42,959 nucleotides of DNA from Bradyrhizobium tropiciagri (GTDB lineage Bacteria > Pseudomonadota > Alphaproteobacteria > Rhizobiales > Xanthobacteraceae): assembly GCF_001189845.1 (NCBI RefSeq), contig NZ_LFLZ01000074.1, forward strand, positions 1 to 42,959, given 5' to 3'. The notes under the pieces are model-generated. The model saw only the letters and a program-made list of their open reading frames with translations, was not told where the DNA came from and did not search any database. Below are positions 8,435-16,341 of the stretch, piece by piece. The position numbers and the translations under genes were made by a program. Numbering within the stretch: position 1 is the first letter of the stretch; each line of letters opens with the position of its first letter.

Positions 8435-9955
8435 ATGACGAGCACGAGCGCCGAGGCCGCGCCCGGCAGCGCTGCCATGGCCGGGCGCGCGAGTGGGCGT
8501 TTGCACCCGCTGTTCGCGTTGCTGCTGCTGGCGCTGGTGATCCGCCTTGCGGTCGCCGTCTGGCCCAACGTGATCTATCCCGACGAGGTCTTTCAGTATC
8601 TCGAGCCGGCGTGGCGGATGCTCGGCCATGACGGCATTTTGACCTGGGAATGGCGCGAGGGTATTCGCGGCTGGTTCATGCCGACATTGATGGCCGGGCC
8701 GGTTGCTCTGGGTGATGCGATTGCGCCTGGCGGCGCGGGGGCCTTCTTGCTGCCGCGCCTGATCGCCGCTTGCGCCTCGCTGTCGATCGTGGTCAGCGCC
8801 TGGTTGCTGGGCGCGCGGATCTCGCGAACCCATGCCGTCGTCGCGGCCTTTGCCGCCGCGACCTGGTTCGAGTTGTTCATGCTCGCACCCCATACATTGG
8901 GCGAGCCGCTGGCGACCGCGCTGATCGTGCCGGCGGCGCTGCTGATCACCGATCATCCGTCGCAGCGGCGTCTCGCGATTGGCGGCGCCTTGCTCGCTTT
9001 CGCCTTTGTCTGCCGCTTCCAGTATGCGCCGGCGATCGCCGTGCTGGCCCTCGGGGCGTGCTGGACACGCTGGCGAAACCTCGTTCCGTTGGTCGCCGGC
9101 GGGCTCGTTGCGTTGCTGCTCGCCGCCGCGATCGACCTTGCGCACGGCGCCGTGCCGTTCGCCTGGCTGATCGCGAACATCAAGGAAAACCTCGTCCACG
9201 ATCGCGCCATCGAGTTCGGCGTGTCGCCGCCTTCGGCCTATCTGATCGACTTCCTGACCGTTTGGTCGGTGGCGATCCTGCTGCCGCTCGCTGCGATCTG
9301 GCGCGGCTGGCGGCACGCGCCGCTGCTGCTGACCGTTGCGCTGGTCAACCTCGTCTTCCACAGCCTGATCACGCACAAGGAATACCGCTTCGTCTTCCTG
9401 TCGCTGGTGCTGTTCATCATCGTCGCGGCGCTGGGCTCGGCCGATTGGGTGCAATCGCTGCGCGCGAAAGCCGCGTGGCGCCGCTGGGCGTTGCCGATCG
9501 TGCTCGGCGGCTGGGCGTTGCTGTCGGTCGCGATGGCCGGCGCCAGCGACGGGATGCGCGAGTACTGGATGCGCGGCGTCGGCGCCGCGTGGCTCGCCGC
9601 CGAACTGCGCAGCGATCCGCAGATGTGCGGCCTTGCGCTTTACAACGTTCGCTTCCAGCAATTGCCGGGGCGGGAGCGACTGGTCGGCCCGGCGCCGCTC
9701 TACGCGCTGCAGCCCGCCGATCCGCTCGCCGAGCTGATTCTGCCGCCGCTGCTGCTGCAGGCGACCAGGCCGGCCTTCAATCGCATCCTGGCGCGGCCCG
9801 AGGCCGCAGGCGATCTGCCGGCGGATTTTTCGCAGCAAAGCTGTGCCCGCGTCGGCTTCAGCGATGCCTGCATCTATGCACGCGGCGGGAACTGCGATAC
9901 ATCGGCCGCTGCGCCCTTTTTCATCAATGACGTGCTCGTGAGGATGGGCCAGTAG
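8435..9955 (+). CDS. GT22-like mannosyltransferase, multi-pass membrane protein
   Basis: A 506-residue membrane protein with about ten hydrophobic segments. It carries the GT-C signature YPDEVFQYLEPAWRM in the first periplasmic loop, matching the HPDExFQ motif of the GT22 (ALG9/PIG-B-like) polyprenyl-phosphate-mannose dependent transferases, and THKEYRF further on, which is also typical of that family. It would transfer a sugar from a lipid-linked donor on the outer face of the inner membrane. The start is uncertain: the ATG at 8435 has GGGA close by, while an in-frame ATG at 8405 has no ribosome site. The gene is divergent from ogt and followed by tRNA-Gly. No other polysaccharide gene lies nearby, so the acceptor is unknown. 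Confidence 0.82.
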   Translation: MTSTSAEAAPGSAAMAGRASGRLHPLFALLLLALVIRLAVAVWPNVIYPDEVFQYLEPAWRMLGHDGILTWEWREGIRGWFMPTLMAGPVALGDAIAPGGAGAFLLPRLIAACASLSIVVSAWLLGARISRTHAVVAAFAAATWFELFMLAPHTLGEPLATALIVPAALLITDHPSQRRLAIGGALLAFAFVCRFQYAPAIAVLALGACWTRWRNLVPLVAGGLVALLLAAAIDLAHGAVPFAWLIANIKENLVHDRAIEFGVSPPSAYLIDFLTVWSVAILLPLAAIWRGWRHAPLLLTVALVNLVFHSLITHKEYRFVFLSLVLFIIVAALGSADWVQSLRAKAAWRRWALPIVLGGWALLSVAMAGASDGMREYWMRGVGAAWLAAELRSDPQMCGLALYNVRFQQLPGRERLVGPAPLYALQPADPLAELILPPLLLQATRPAFNRILARPEAAGDLPADFSQQSCARVGFSDACIYARGGNCDTSAAAPFFINDVLVRMGQ

Positions 9956-10065
9956 CGCGCGGCGGTGCCGCGACCTGCGTCACTGCACGCTTGATCCTCA
10001 GCCGCCGCCCGGGCTATGGTCCGGCCGGTCGCCCCCGTGGGGTTCGACCTCAAGCAATTGAGATC

Positions 10066-10138
10066 GCGGGCGAGTTCAATGGTAGAACGGCAGCTTCCCA
10101 AGCTGCATACGAGGGTTCGATTCCCTTCGCCCGCTCCA
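10066..10138 (+). tRNA. tRNA-Gly (anticodon CCC)
   Basis: The acceptor stem GCGGGCG pairs with CGCCCGC, the D arm is TTCAATGGTAGAA, the anticodon stem-loop is GCAGC-TTCCCAA-GCTGC with anticodon CCC, and the T arm is GAGGG-TTCGATT-CCCTT. The discriminator is T and CCA is encoded at 10136-10138. No integrase or duplicated 3' end is seen nearby, so it does not look like an occupied attachment site. Confidence 0.95.
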
Positions 10139-10180
10139 GTCCCCAGGCAAAAATCGCGCGAGCATAGCAGGAGACGAGAC

Positions 10181-10432
10181 GTGAGGTTGCTTGCAGCGCT
10201 GTTGCTCTCGCTCGGCGCGCTTTACATGACGACGCCGGCATCGGCGCAAATGTATGACCCTCGCTATCCCGTCTGCATGCATGTTTACGGGGAACTGCTC
10301 GGCGAGCGAATGGATTGTATCTTCACATCGTTGCAGCAGTGCCAGGCCAGCATGGCGGGCAATCCGGCAACCTGCCTGGTGAACCCGTTCTACGTTCCAA
10401 GATCGGGGCGTCCTGACCGGCCTGAACGATGA
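10181..10432 (+). CDS. DUF3551 family exported small protein
   Basis: An 83-residue protein beginning with a signal peptide (RLLAALLLSLGALYMTTPASA, cut before QMYDP). The mature part has the DUF3551 pattern: YPVCMHVYG, then MDCIFTSLQQCQASMAG, then CLVNPFY, with four cysteines likely to form two disulfides in the periplasm. The family is abundant in Bradyrhizobium and has no assigned function. The GTG at 10181 follows AGGAG with about eight bases of spacing. It lies 42 bases after tRNA-Gly and could be transcribed with it or from its own promoter. Confidence 0.85.
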   Translation: MRLLAALLLSLGALYMTTPASAQMYDPRYPVCMHVYGELLGERMDCIFTSLQQCQASMAGNPATCLVNPFYVPRSGRPDRPER

Positions 10433-10474
10433 CCCTTCCGCTCGTCCCTGCGAGCGTTCATTCGAGATCGATGC

Positions 10475-10645
10475 ATGGAATGGTGGTACTTCGCGCTGTT
10501 TGCCGTCGTCCTGATCGGGTGCGTGTTTGCCGTCCGCGCCCGGCGCGGCAGGGATTCGGACGGGGATCAGGAACTCAACCGGCGGATCGATGAGCGTATC
10601 GATCGCCTCGATCTTGATCGCCGCACGCGTGACCGGGACCCCTAA
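10475..10645 (+). CDS. Small single-span membrane protein, 56 aa
   Basis: A short open frame starting MEWWYFALFAVVLIGCVFAV, a single membrane helix preceded by aromatic residues, followed by a highly charged tail (RARRGRDSD then ELNRRIDERIDRLDLDRRTRD) that is likely helical or coiled. The composition, with one clean membrane segment and an Arg/Asp tail, is that of many small inner-membrane proteins. No strong ribosome site precedes the ATG. It follows the DUF3551 gene by 42 bases. I do not know a named family. Confidence 0.55.
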   Translation: MEWWYFALFAVVLIGCVFAVRARRGRDSDGDQELNRRIDERIDRLDLDRRTRDRDP

Positions 10646-10972
10646 CCGACCTCGCGCCGGGGTCCCGGGATATTACGGCGGTCTGTTCACGCAACGTGCG
10701 CGCCTAACGAACTGTACTCAACCTGTTCTTCTCACAACGCGCAGTTATGTTTCCGTAGTTCTCCGCGTTTGAGAACGGAGTTCCGCCGGAACGTTTCTGC
10801 GTGTTCCGGGATTATCCAGGCAGAACCGGCCTCACCTCCGGCGGAGCATGGCCGGTTCAAGCCCGCGGCCAGTCGTCCGCTCTCAACCACACCCCCCTAG
10901 AGCACGGCCGCCGCGGGTCCTTGTCCAAATTCGACCCGCGTGACGAGGGTGCCGCGGCGTTCCTCGCTGGAT
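10646..10972. other. Intergenic region with two adjacent inverted repeats
   Basis: About 330 bases without a supported gene. It holds GTTCTC-N7-GAGAAC at 10758-10776 and directly after it the 13-bp perfect palindrome GTTCCGCCGGAAC at 10780-10792. Both could be operator or transcript-end elements between the small membrane protein gene and the 3' end of the LLM gene. No promoter or terminator is evident. Confidence 0.45.
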
Positions 10973-11991
10973 TCAGCGCCAACCCATCGCGGGCGCGACG
11001 TGGGTCAAGATGCTCTCGATCACATGCGCGTTGTAGGCGACGCCGAGTTGATTGGGGACGGTCAGCAGCAGGGTGTCGGCCTCCGCGATCGCCTCGTCGG
11101 TCTTGAGCTGCTCGATCAGTCTGTCAGGCTCGGCGGCGTAGCCGCGGCCGAAGATCGCGCGTGTCCGCTCGTCGATGAAGCCGATCTGTCTTCCTCCTGC
11201 CCGTTGCCGAAATAGGCGCGGTCGCGATCGTCGATCAACGCGAAGATGCTGCGGCTCACCGAGACCCGCGGCTCGCGTGTGTGGCCGGCCTCCTTCCAGG
11301 CGGCACGGTAGGCCCGGATCTGCGCGGCCTGCTGGATGTGGAAGGCCTCTCCGGTCTCGTCGCTCTTCAGCGTCGAGCTCTGCAGGTTCATCCCGAGCTT
11401 CGCCGCCCAGACCGCGGTCGCGTTCGAGCCGGCGCCCCACCAGATGCGTTCGCGCAGGCCTTCCGACAGCGGCTCGAGCCGCAGCAGGCCCGGCGGATTG
11501 GGAAACATCGGCCGCGGATTGGGCTGCGCAAAACCTTGTCCGCGCAGCATGTCGAGGAAGATCTCGGCATGACGCCGGCCCATGTCGGCGTCGGTCTCGC
11601 CTTCGCCCGGCTGATAGCCGAAAAAGCGCCAGCCATCGATCACCTGTTCGGGCGAGCCGCGGCTGATGCCGAGTTGCAGGCGTCCCTTCGCGATCAGGTC
11701 GGCCGCGCCGGCGTCCTCGATCATGTAGAGCGGATTTTCGTAGCGCATGTCGATCACGGCGGTGCCGATCTCGATCCGGCTGGTCCTCGCGCCGACCGCC
11801 GCCAGCAGCGGGAAGGGCGACGCCAGCTGTCGGGCGAAGTGATGGACGCGAAAATACGCGCCGTCCGCGCCGAGCTCTTCGGCGGCGACCGCAAGGTCGA
11901 TGGATTGCAGCAGCACGTCCGCGGCCGAGCGGGCCTGGGATTGCGGGGAGGGCGTCCAGTGCCCGAACGAAAGGAATCCGATTTTTTTCAT
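10973..11991 (-). pseudogene. LLM class flavin-dependent oxidoreductase, frameshifted as read
   Basis: A bacterial-luciferase-like monooxygenase using reduced FMN (F420-type members also exist). The N-terminal part reads MKKIGFLSFGHWTPSP, then GADGAYFRVHHFARQLASPFPLL and TSRIEIGTAVIDMRYENPLYMIEDAGAADLIAKGRLQLGISRGSP in family order; the C-terminal part (RLIEQLKTDEAIAEADTLLLTVPNQLGVAYNAHVIESI) lies in another frame. The switch is near 11188, where GAC-CAG-ATC would restore FGNGQEEDQIGFIDERTRAIF, so one C is missing. Repaired length is about 340 residues, normal for the family. Sequencing error is likely. The gene stands alone on the minus strand. Confidence 0.85.
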
Positions 11992-12050
11992 CTCGGCAAT
12001 GTAGGCACGGCCGATGCGAATTGCGACCGATCACACGAACGGCGAGAACA

Positions 12051-12243
12051 GAGGTCACCCTCCCCTGGAGGGGGAGGGTCGGCTCACAGCGAGCGAAGCG
12101 AGATTTGAGGCGGGGTGGGGTGATCTCTCCACTCGGGCAGCGCCCGATATGAGAGACCCTCACCCCACCTCGGTTCGCATTTTTCATGCGAACCGATCCC
12201 AGAGCGAGCTCCGCTCGTCTCGACCCCTCCAGGGGAGGATGGA
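12051..12243. repeat. Large palindromic intergenic repeat
   Basis: The left arm has CACCCTCCCCTGGAGGGGGA, then GCGAGCGAAGCGAG and GGGGTGGGGTGATCTCTCC; the right arm has inverted copies including GACCCTCACCCCACC, a GGTTCGCATTTTTCATGCGAACC hairpin, CTCCGCTCG and CCCCTCCAGGGGAGG. It is one of the common dispersed Bradyrhizobium elements. Confidence 0.75.
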
Positions 12244-12278
12244 TTCTGAACTCGCCGATCCGTGGCATGATCCCAGGC

Positions 12279-12313
12279 ATGACTGAAAGTCAGCCGGGGA
12301 TGACTGAAAGTCA
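12279..12313. promoter_or_regulatory. Tandem 14-bp palindromic sites, possible operator
   Basis: ATGACTGAAAGTCA occurs at 12279-12292 and again at 12300-12313, exactly 21 bases apart, two helical turns. Each copy is an inverted repeat (TGACT/AGTCA). They lie about 200 bases upstream of the Old Yellow Enzyme gene. No regulator is adjacent, so the function is inference. Confidence 0.4.
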
Positions 12314-12509
12314 TCAAGGGATAGTGGAATGTGTTGACCAGCCGCGTGAATATCCGCGGCAAACATTGCGGGTTGGATCGTGCTGTCGCCCCGGATGCTG
12401 CATGCGTGCAGGTCCTGCCGCCTGCGCCGTTGCGCGACTTGCGATTGCGGGACGCGCCGCCTAGCTTGCGGCCGCCATTCTTTCCGCCACCACGCTACCG
12501 CAGGTCCCG

Positions 12510-13676
12510 ATGTCGCAGCCGTTTCTGTTTCAGCCGATCACGCTTCGCGGCGTGACCTCCCGAAACCGCATCCTGATTTCACCGATGTGCCAGTATTCGG
12601 CGACCAACGGCCTCGCCAATGACTGGCACCTTGTTCATCTTGGTAAATTCGCCCAGGGCGGCGCCGGGCTCGTGATGGTCGAGGCCGCGGCGGTCGCGGC
12701 CGAAGGGCGCATCACGCATGGCGATGTCGGCATCTGGAATGACGAGCAGATCGCGCCGCTCGAACGCATCGCCGCCTTCCTGAAGGACAACGGCGCGGTG
12801 CCCTCGATCCAGCTCGCGCATGCCGGCCGCAAGGCCAGCATGCAGCGGCCCTGGTACGGCAATGCCGCGCTCGACGAGGCCGATCGCGCCCGCGGCGATC
12901 TGCCGTGGCGGACCGTGGCGCCGAGCGCGATCCCGATGGAGGAAGGCTGGCTGATGCCGCACGCGCTCGATGCGGCCGAGCTCGCCGCGCTGCGCGAGCA
13001 ATGGCGCCGCGCCACCTTGCGCGCGGTCGAGGCCGGCTTCGAATTCGTCGAGGTGCATTGCGCGCATGGTTATCTGCTGCACGAATTCCTGTCGCCATTG
13101 TCGAATCGCCGCAGCGACGCCTATGGCGGCGACCGCGCCGGGCGGATGCGCTATCCGCTCGAGATCATCGAGACCGTCCGCGCAGCCTGGCCTGCCGAGC
13201 GGCCGCTGGCGGTGCGGATTTCCTCGGTCGACGGTGTCGACGGCGGCCTGACGCTCGAGGACCAGATTGCGTTCGCGCGCGAAGCCAAGGCGCGGGGCGC
13301 CGATTTGATCGATTGTTCGTCGGGTGGCCTGCTCGGTTCGGCAACCGCGGCGCGGATTCCGCGCGGCTATGGCTTCCAGGTGCCCTATGCGGACGAGATC
13401 CGGCGCGCCGCCGACGTCGCCACCATCGCGGTCGGCCTGATCCTGCATCCGCAACAGGCGGAGGATGTGCTGGCAGGCGGCCAGGCCGATCTGGTCGCGA
13501 TCGGGCGCGAAGCGTTGTTCGATCCGAACTGGCCGCTGCATGCCGAGCTCGCGCTCGGCGGCGGAAGCAGCGAAGTGTTCGCGTCCTGGCCGAAGCAGTA
13601 TGGCTGGTGGCTGGAGCGGCGCGAGCCGGGCCTGCGCAGGCTCGAAGGCCCGCCGCTGCCGTTCCGCAGCGCGTGA
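12510..13676 (+). CDS. NADH:flavin oxidoreductase, Old Yellow Enzyme (YqjM-like)
   Basis: An FMN enzyme of 388 residues that reduces activated C=C bonds. The N-terminus SQPFLFQPITLRGVTSRNRILISPMCQYSA has the YqjM-class Cys (in SPMCQYSA) that tunes the flavin. IQLAHAGRKAS carries the flavin-binding Gln/His, EFVEVHCAHGYLLHEFLSPLSNRRSDAYGG is the hallmark segment, and VAIGREALFDPNWP is the phosphate-binding end. Its length fits the family. The dehydratase gene follows after 39 bases on the same strand, so the two may form a short catabolic operon, although no shared pathway is established. The upstream 200 bases contain the tandem sites at 12279-12313. Confidence 0.92.
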   Translation: MSQPFLFQPITLRGVTSRNRILISPMCQYSATNGLANDWHLVHLGKFAQGGAGLVMVEAAAVAAEGRITHGDVGIWNDEQIAPLERIAAFLKDNGAVPSIQLAHAGRKASMQRPWYGNAALDEADRARGDLPWRTVAPSAIPMEEGWLMPHALDAAELAALREQWRRATLRAVEAGFEFVEVHCAHGYLLHEFLSPLSNRRSDAYGGDRAGRMRYPLEIIETVRAAWPAERPLAVRISSVDGVDGGLTLEDQIAFAREAKARGADLIDCSSGGLLGSATAARIPRGYGFQVPYADEIRRAADVATIAVGLILHPQQAEDVLAGGQADLVAIGREALFDPNWPLHAELALGGGSSEVFASWPKQYGWWLERREPGLRRLEGPPLPFRSA

Positions 13677-13715
13677 CACGACAAGCTGCGACAAGATCAT
13701 GAGGGAGGATTTGAC

Positions 13716-14645
13716 ATGACGAGTTCGGCACAGCGCCCCTATCGCGGCGTCTTTCCGGTGGCGCCGACCATCTTCGACGCCAGCGGCAACCTCGACCTCG
13801 ACGGACAGCGGCGCTGCATCGATTTCATGATCGATGCCGGCTCGCACGGCATCTGCATCCTCGCCAACTTCTCCGAGCAGTTCGTGCTGACCGATGCCGA
13901 GCGCGAGACCGTGATGCATGCCGTGCTCGAGCACGTCGCGGGCCGCATCCCCGTGATCGTCACCACCACGCATTTCTCCTCGGCGGTGTGTGCCGCGCGC
14001 AGCCGCGAGGCACAGGCCGCCGGTGCTGCGATGGTGATGATCATGCCGCCCTATCACGGCGCGACCTTCCGCGTGGGCGAGCCGGCGATCTACGAGTTCT
14101 ATCGGGTGGTCTCGGATGCGATCAACATCCCGATCATGATCCAGGATGCGCCGGTCGCGGGCACGCCGCTCTCGGTCGATTTCCTGGCGCGGATGGCGAA
14201 GGAGCTCGCCAATGTCAGGTACTTCAAGATCGAGGTGCCGATGGCCGCGAACAAGCTGCGCGGCCTGATCGAGAAGGGCGGCAGCGTGATCGAGGGACCG
14301 TGGGACGGCGAGGAGGCGATCACTTTGATGGCCGACCTCGATGCCGGCGCCACCGGTGCGATGACCGGCGGCGGCTATCCCGACGGCATCCGTCAGATCA
14401 TGGATCCGTTCCTTGCCGGGCGCCGCGACGAAGCCGTGCAGGCCTATGCGCGCTGGCTGCCGCTGATCAACTACGAGAACCGGCAATGCGGGTTGCAGGC
14501 CTGCAAGGTGCTGATGCGCGAGGGCGGCGTCATCAAGTCGGATGCGGTACGGCACCCGCTGCAGCCGCTGCATCCGGCGACGCGTGCCGGTCTGATCGAG
14601 ATCGCGCGCACGCTCGATCCGGTGGTGCTGCGCTGGGGACGCTGA
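13716..14645 (+). CDS. Dihydrodipicolinate synthase family; probable L-2-keto-3-deoxyarabonate dehydratase
   Basis: A class I aldolase-like (DapA superfamily) enzyme of 309 residues. The Schiff-base lysine is Lys171 in YFKIEVP, with the family tyrosine in MPPYHGAT and GICILANFSEQF near the N-terminus. GPWDGEEAITLMADLDAGATGAMTGG and the C-terminal LDPVVLRWG closely resemble my recollection of Azospirillum L-2-keto-3-deoxyarabonate dehydratase, also 309 residues, which makes 2-oxoglutarate semialdehyde in non-phosphorylating arabinose breakdown. The ATG follows GAGGATTTGAC. No arabinose dehydrogenase or lactonase lies beside it, so the substrate is an inference. Genuine DapA is unlikely because the motif context differs. 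Confidence 0.82.
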   Translation: MTSSAQRPYRGVFPVAPTIFDASGNLDLDGQRRCIDFMIDAGSHGICILANFSEQFVLTDAERETVMHAVLEHVAGRIPVIVTTTHFSSAVCAARSREAQAAGAAMVMIMPPYHGATFRVGEPAIYEFYRVVSDAINIPIMIQDAPVAGTPLSVDFLARMAKELANVRYFKIEVPMAANKLRGLIEKGGSVIEGPWDGEEAITLMADLDAGATGAMTGGGYPDGIRQIMDPFLAGRRDEAVQAYARWLPLINYENRQCGLQACKVLMREGGVIKSDAVRHPLQPLHPATRAGLIEIARTLDPVVLRWGR

Positions 14646-14793
14646 GCGTCATAGGCTGCCCGTCCGGATCATCGCTCCCGGCTGCATTCACATAACCGTC
14701 AACAACGGTATCTACCGTTCCTGTCAGGTACGGGGAGCGGGGAATTTTGCCCCGCGTGTGCACTCTGGACACGTCTGACCGCTCGGGCAGAGG

Positions 14794-15897
14794 ATGACCG
14801 AAACCTTCCGGGTTGGCGGTTTTGCGATGCGCTACGGGCATTTCGTCCCGCGGCTTTACAACTATTGCCGGTCGCTCGGCTTTCAGCGGCAGCACATGCT
14901 GCCGTCACGCGCCTTCTGCTCCGACGAGAGCCAGGGTTATCCGGTGATGCTGCTGGCCCAGCATTTCGGGACGTTTCCGTTCGACCACGGGCGGGTCGGC
15001 GGCAAGGTCGCGATCAACCGCCACGGGCCTTATGCCCATCACGGCGAGGACCTGGTGCTGATCCAGGCCAGCCATGTCGGCTACAATCCGGATGATGGCC
15101 GCTTCGGCGTCTATCAGCGCCACCGCACCGACGGCTGCAGGTTCGGAGATTGCTGCGGCAAGCTCTGCGGCGTGCTGCGCTGGTACGAGGACGAATACGC
15201 CCATGCCTGCCGGCAGGTGCAATGCGGCCGGCTCGATGGCGAGCCGGTGTTCCAGGTCGACAATCAGTATCTCGACGACAGCCGCAGCGAAGGTCTCTTT
15301 CTGTGGCTCGACCGCATGGTCGAGACGCCGCGCCAGCCGCTGAGCGTGCTGAGCACGTCGAAGGTCTTTCGCGCTAGCCCGGCAATCCGCGAGCGGCTCG
15401 GCGACGCCTGCTTTCGCGAGACACCGGCGCCGATCGGGACGGCGCTGTCGCCCGATCTGTTTCACTTCCGCCGTGCGCCGGCCGAAGGTCCCGACGGCCA
15501 TGACATTCTCGAGGCGGCACTCGCTCCTGTCATGCCGGCGCTGGTGACGTCGCCGCATCCCGCGCTGGATGCCGCCCGCTTCGTCACCCAGGCCGAGTTC
15601 GATCGCACCTACCGGAGCATCCTGCGCGAGCCGGCGTTTGCGACCAAGAACGTGCTGTTCGTCTCCGGCCTCAACATCGACGTGTCGCCGCGCGAGGAAT
15701 TCCCGTTTCCGTTCACCAAATTCGTGCCTTGGGCCGCCTATGCCCGGCTGCGCGACGGCCGCACATTCCTGCTGGAGCAGGAGCAGCTGGTCGAGACCTT
15801 GCGCCGAATGCCGGGCGAGAATCCGGACTGCCTGTCGTTCGACGGGACGATCGAGCAGATGACCACCGCTCCGGAAATCCGGATTCCGATCGGCTGA
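14794..15897 (+). CDS. LCIB/C-like protein, putative beta-carbonic anhydrase
   Basis: A 367-residue soluble protein. Residues about 36-130 resemble the limiting-CO2-inducible B/C carbonic anhydrase domain of algae: LPSRAFCSDE (Cys42, Asp44), a Gly-rich FPFDHGRVGGKVA segment, ASHVGYNPDDG (His94), a run to an Arg/Cys-rich stretch and GDCCGKLCGVL (Cys120/121). Cys, His and Cys spaced this way are the expected zinc ligands and Asp44 could form the Asp/Arg dyad. If correct, it interconverts CO2 and bicarbonate. The C-terminal two thirds carry no domain I know (FVSGLNIDVSPREEFPF near 290). The next gene overlaps its stop codon, suggesting coupled translation. Assignment rests on motif spacing only. 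Confidence 0.55.
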   Translation: MTETFRVGGFAMRYGHFVPRLYNYCRSLGFQRQHMLPSRAFCSDESQGYPVMLLAQHFGTFPFDHGRVGGKVAINRHGPYAHHGEDLVLIQASHVGYNPDDGRFGVYQRHRTDGCRFGDCCGKLCGVLRWYEDEYAHACRQVQCGRLDGEPVFQVDNQYLDDSRSEGLFLWLDRMVETPRQPLSVLSTSKVFRASPAIRERLGDACFRETPAPIGTALSPDLFHFRRAPAEGPDGHDILEAALAPVMPALVTSPHPALDAARFVTQAEFDRTYRSILREPAFATKNVLFVSGLNIDVSPREEFPFPFTKFVPWAAYARLRDGRTFLLEQEQLVETLRRMPGENPDCLSFDGTIEQMTTAPEIRIPIG

Positions 15898-16097
15898 TGG
15901 ATATGACGACGCTTCCTGCCCTGCGTGCGAACACTGCTCCCGAACCGCGTCTCCAGCGCCTGGAATTCGCGGGCCGCGAGCGCGGCTTGACCCGCCGCCA
16001 CTTTATCCTCGGTGGCCTCAGCCTTGCCGCAAGCCAAATGGTGAGCCTGCTCGACAAGCTCCAGCAGTTGCCGCTGCTGCGGATTCGCTTTCCCTGA
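15897..16097 (+). CDS. 66-aa protein overlapping the LCIB-like gene, twin-arginine-like hydrophobic segment
   Basis: The ATG shares its A with the preceding TGA (TGATG), the arrangement typical of translational coupling. The protein runs MDMTTLPALRANTAPEPRLQ, a basic stretch, then RRHFILGGLSLAASQMVSLLDKL, and ends LPLLRIRFP. RRHFILGG followed by a hydrophobic run resembles a Tat signal core (RRxFL) but no mature domain follows, so it may instead be an amphipathic or tail-like membrane anchor. Its tight link to the upstream gene suggests it tethers or regulates that protein. I know no named family. Confidence 0.6.
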   Translation: MDMTTLPALRANTAPEPRLQRLEFAGRERGLTRRHFILGGLSLAASQMVSLLDKLQQLPLLRIRFP

Positions 16098-16147
16098 ACT
16101 TGTATTGGCGCGCTAGAGCGTCGTTGAATCCGCTTGGCGTGGTCTCG

Positions 16148-16303
16148 GTTCACCTCTCCCCTTTGGGGAGAGGTCGGATTGCGCCTGGCGATGCGAAGCA
16201 TCGTCCAGTGCAATCCGGGTGAGGGCTCTTGCTCTCTCGATAGACCGTAACCCCTCACCCGATTTGCTGCGCAAATCGACCTCTCCCAAGGGAGAGGTGA
16301 ACC
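16148..16303. repeat. Palindromic intergenic repeat (GTTCACCTCTCCC type)
   Basis: GTTCACCTCTCCCCTTTGGG with GAGAGGTCGG on the left pairs with CGACCTCTCCCAAGGG and GAGAGGTGAAC on the right; internal hairpins include GGCGATGCGAAGCATCGTC and CGATTTGCTGCGCAAATCG. It lies between convergent genes (66-aa protein and DUF445). Confidence 0.82.
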
Positions 16304-16341
16304 TTCGACGCCGTTCCAGCTCAACCCAATCTCATCACGCG

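Noticed and set aside
7652..9838. A 728-codon minus-strand frame covering ogt and the glycosyltransferase
   Set aside because: Only the last 192 codons match a protein family (Ogt). The rest is antisense to a membrane glycosyltransferase with GT22 motifs.
10066..10138. tRNA-Gly as an integration site
   Set aside because: No integrase, direct repeat of the tRNA 3' end, or change in gene content was found nearby.
12579..14573. A 664-codon open frame on the minus strand across the Old Yellow Enzyme and dehydratase genes
   Set aside because: Both plus-strand genes have clear family motifs in the same place; the minus frame is a GC-rich shadow with Arg/Ala/His-biased composition and no domain.
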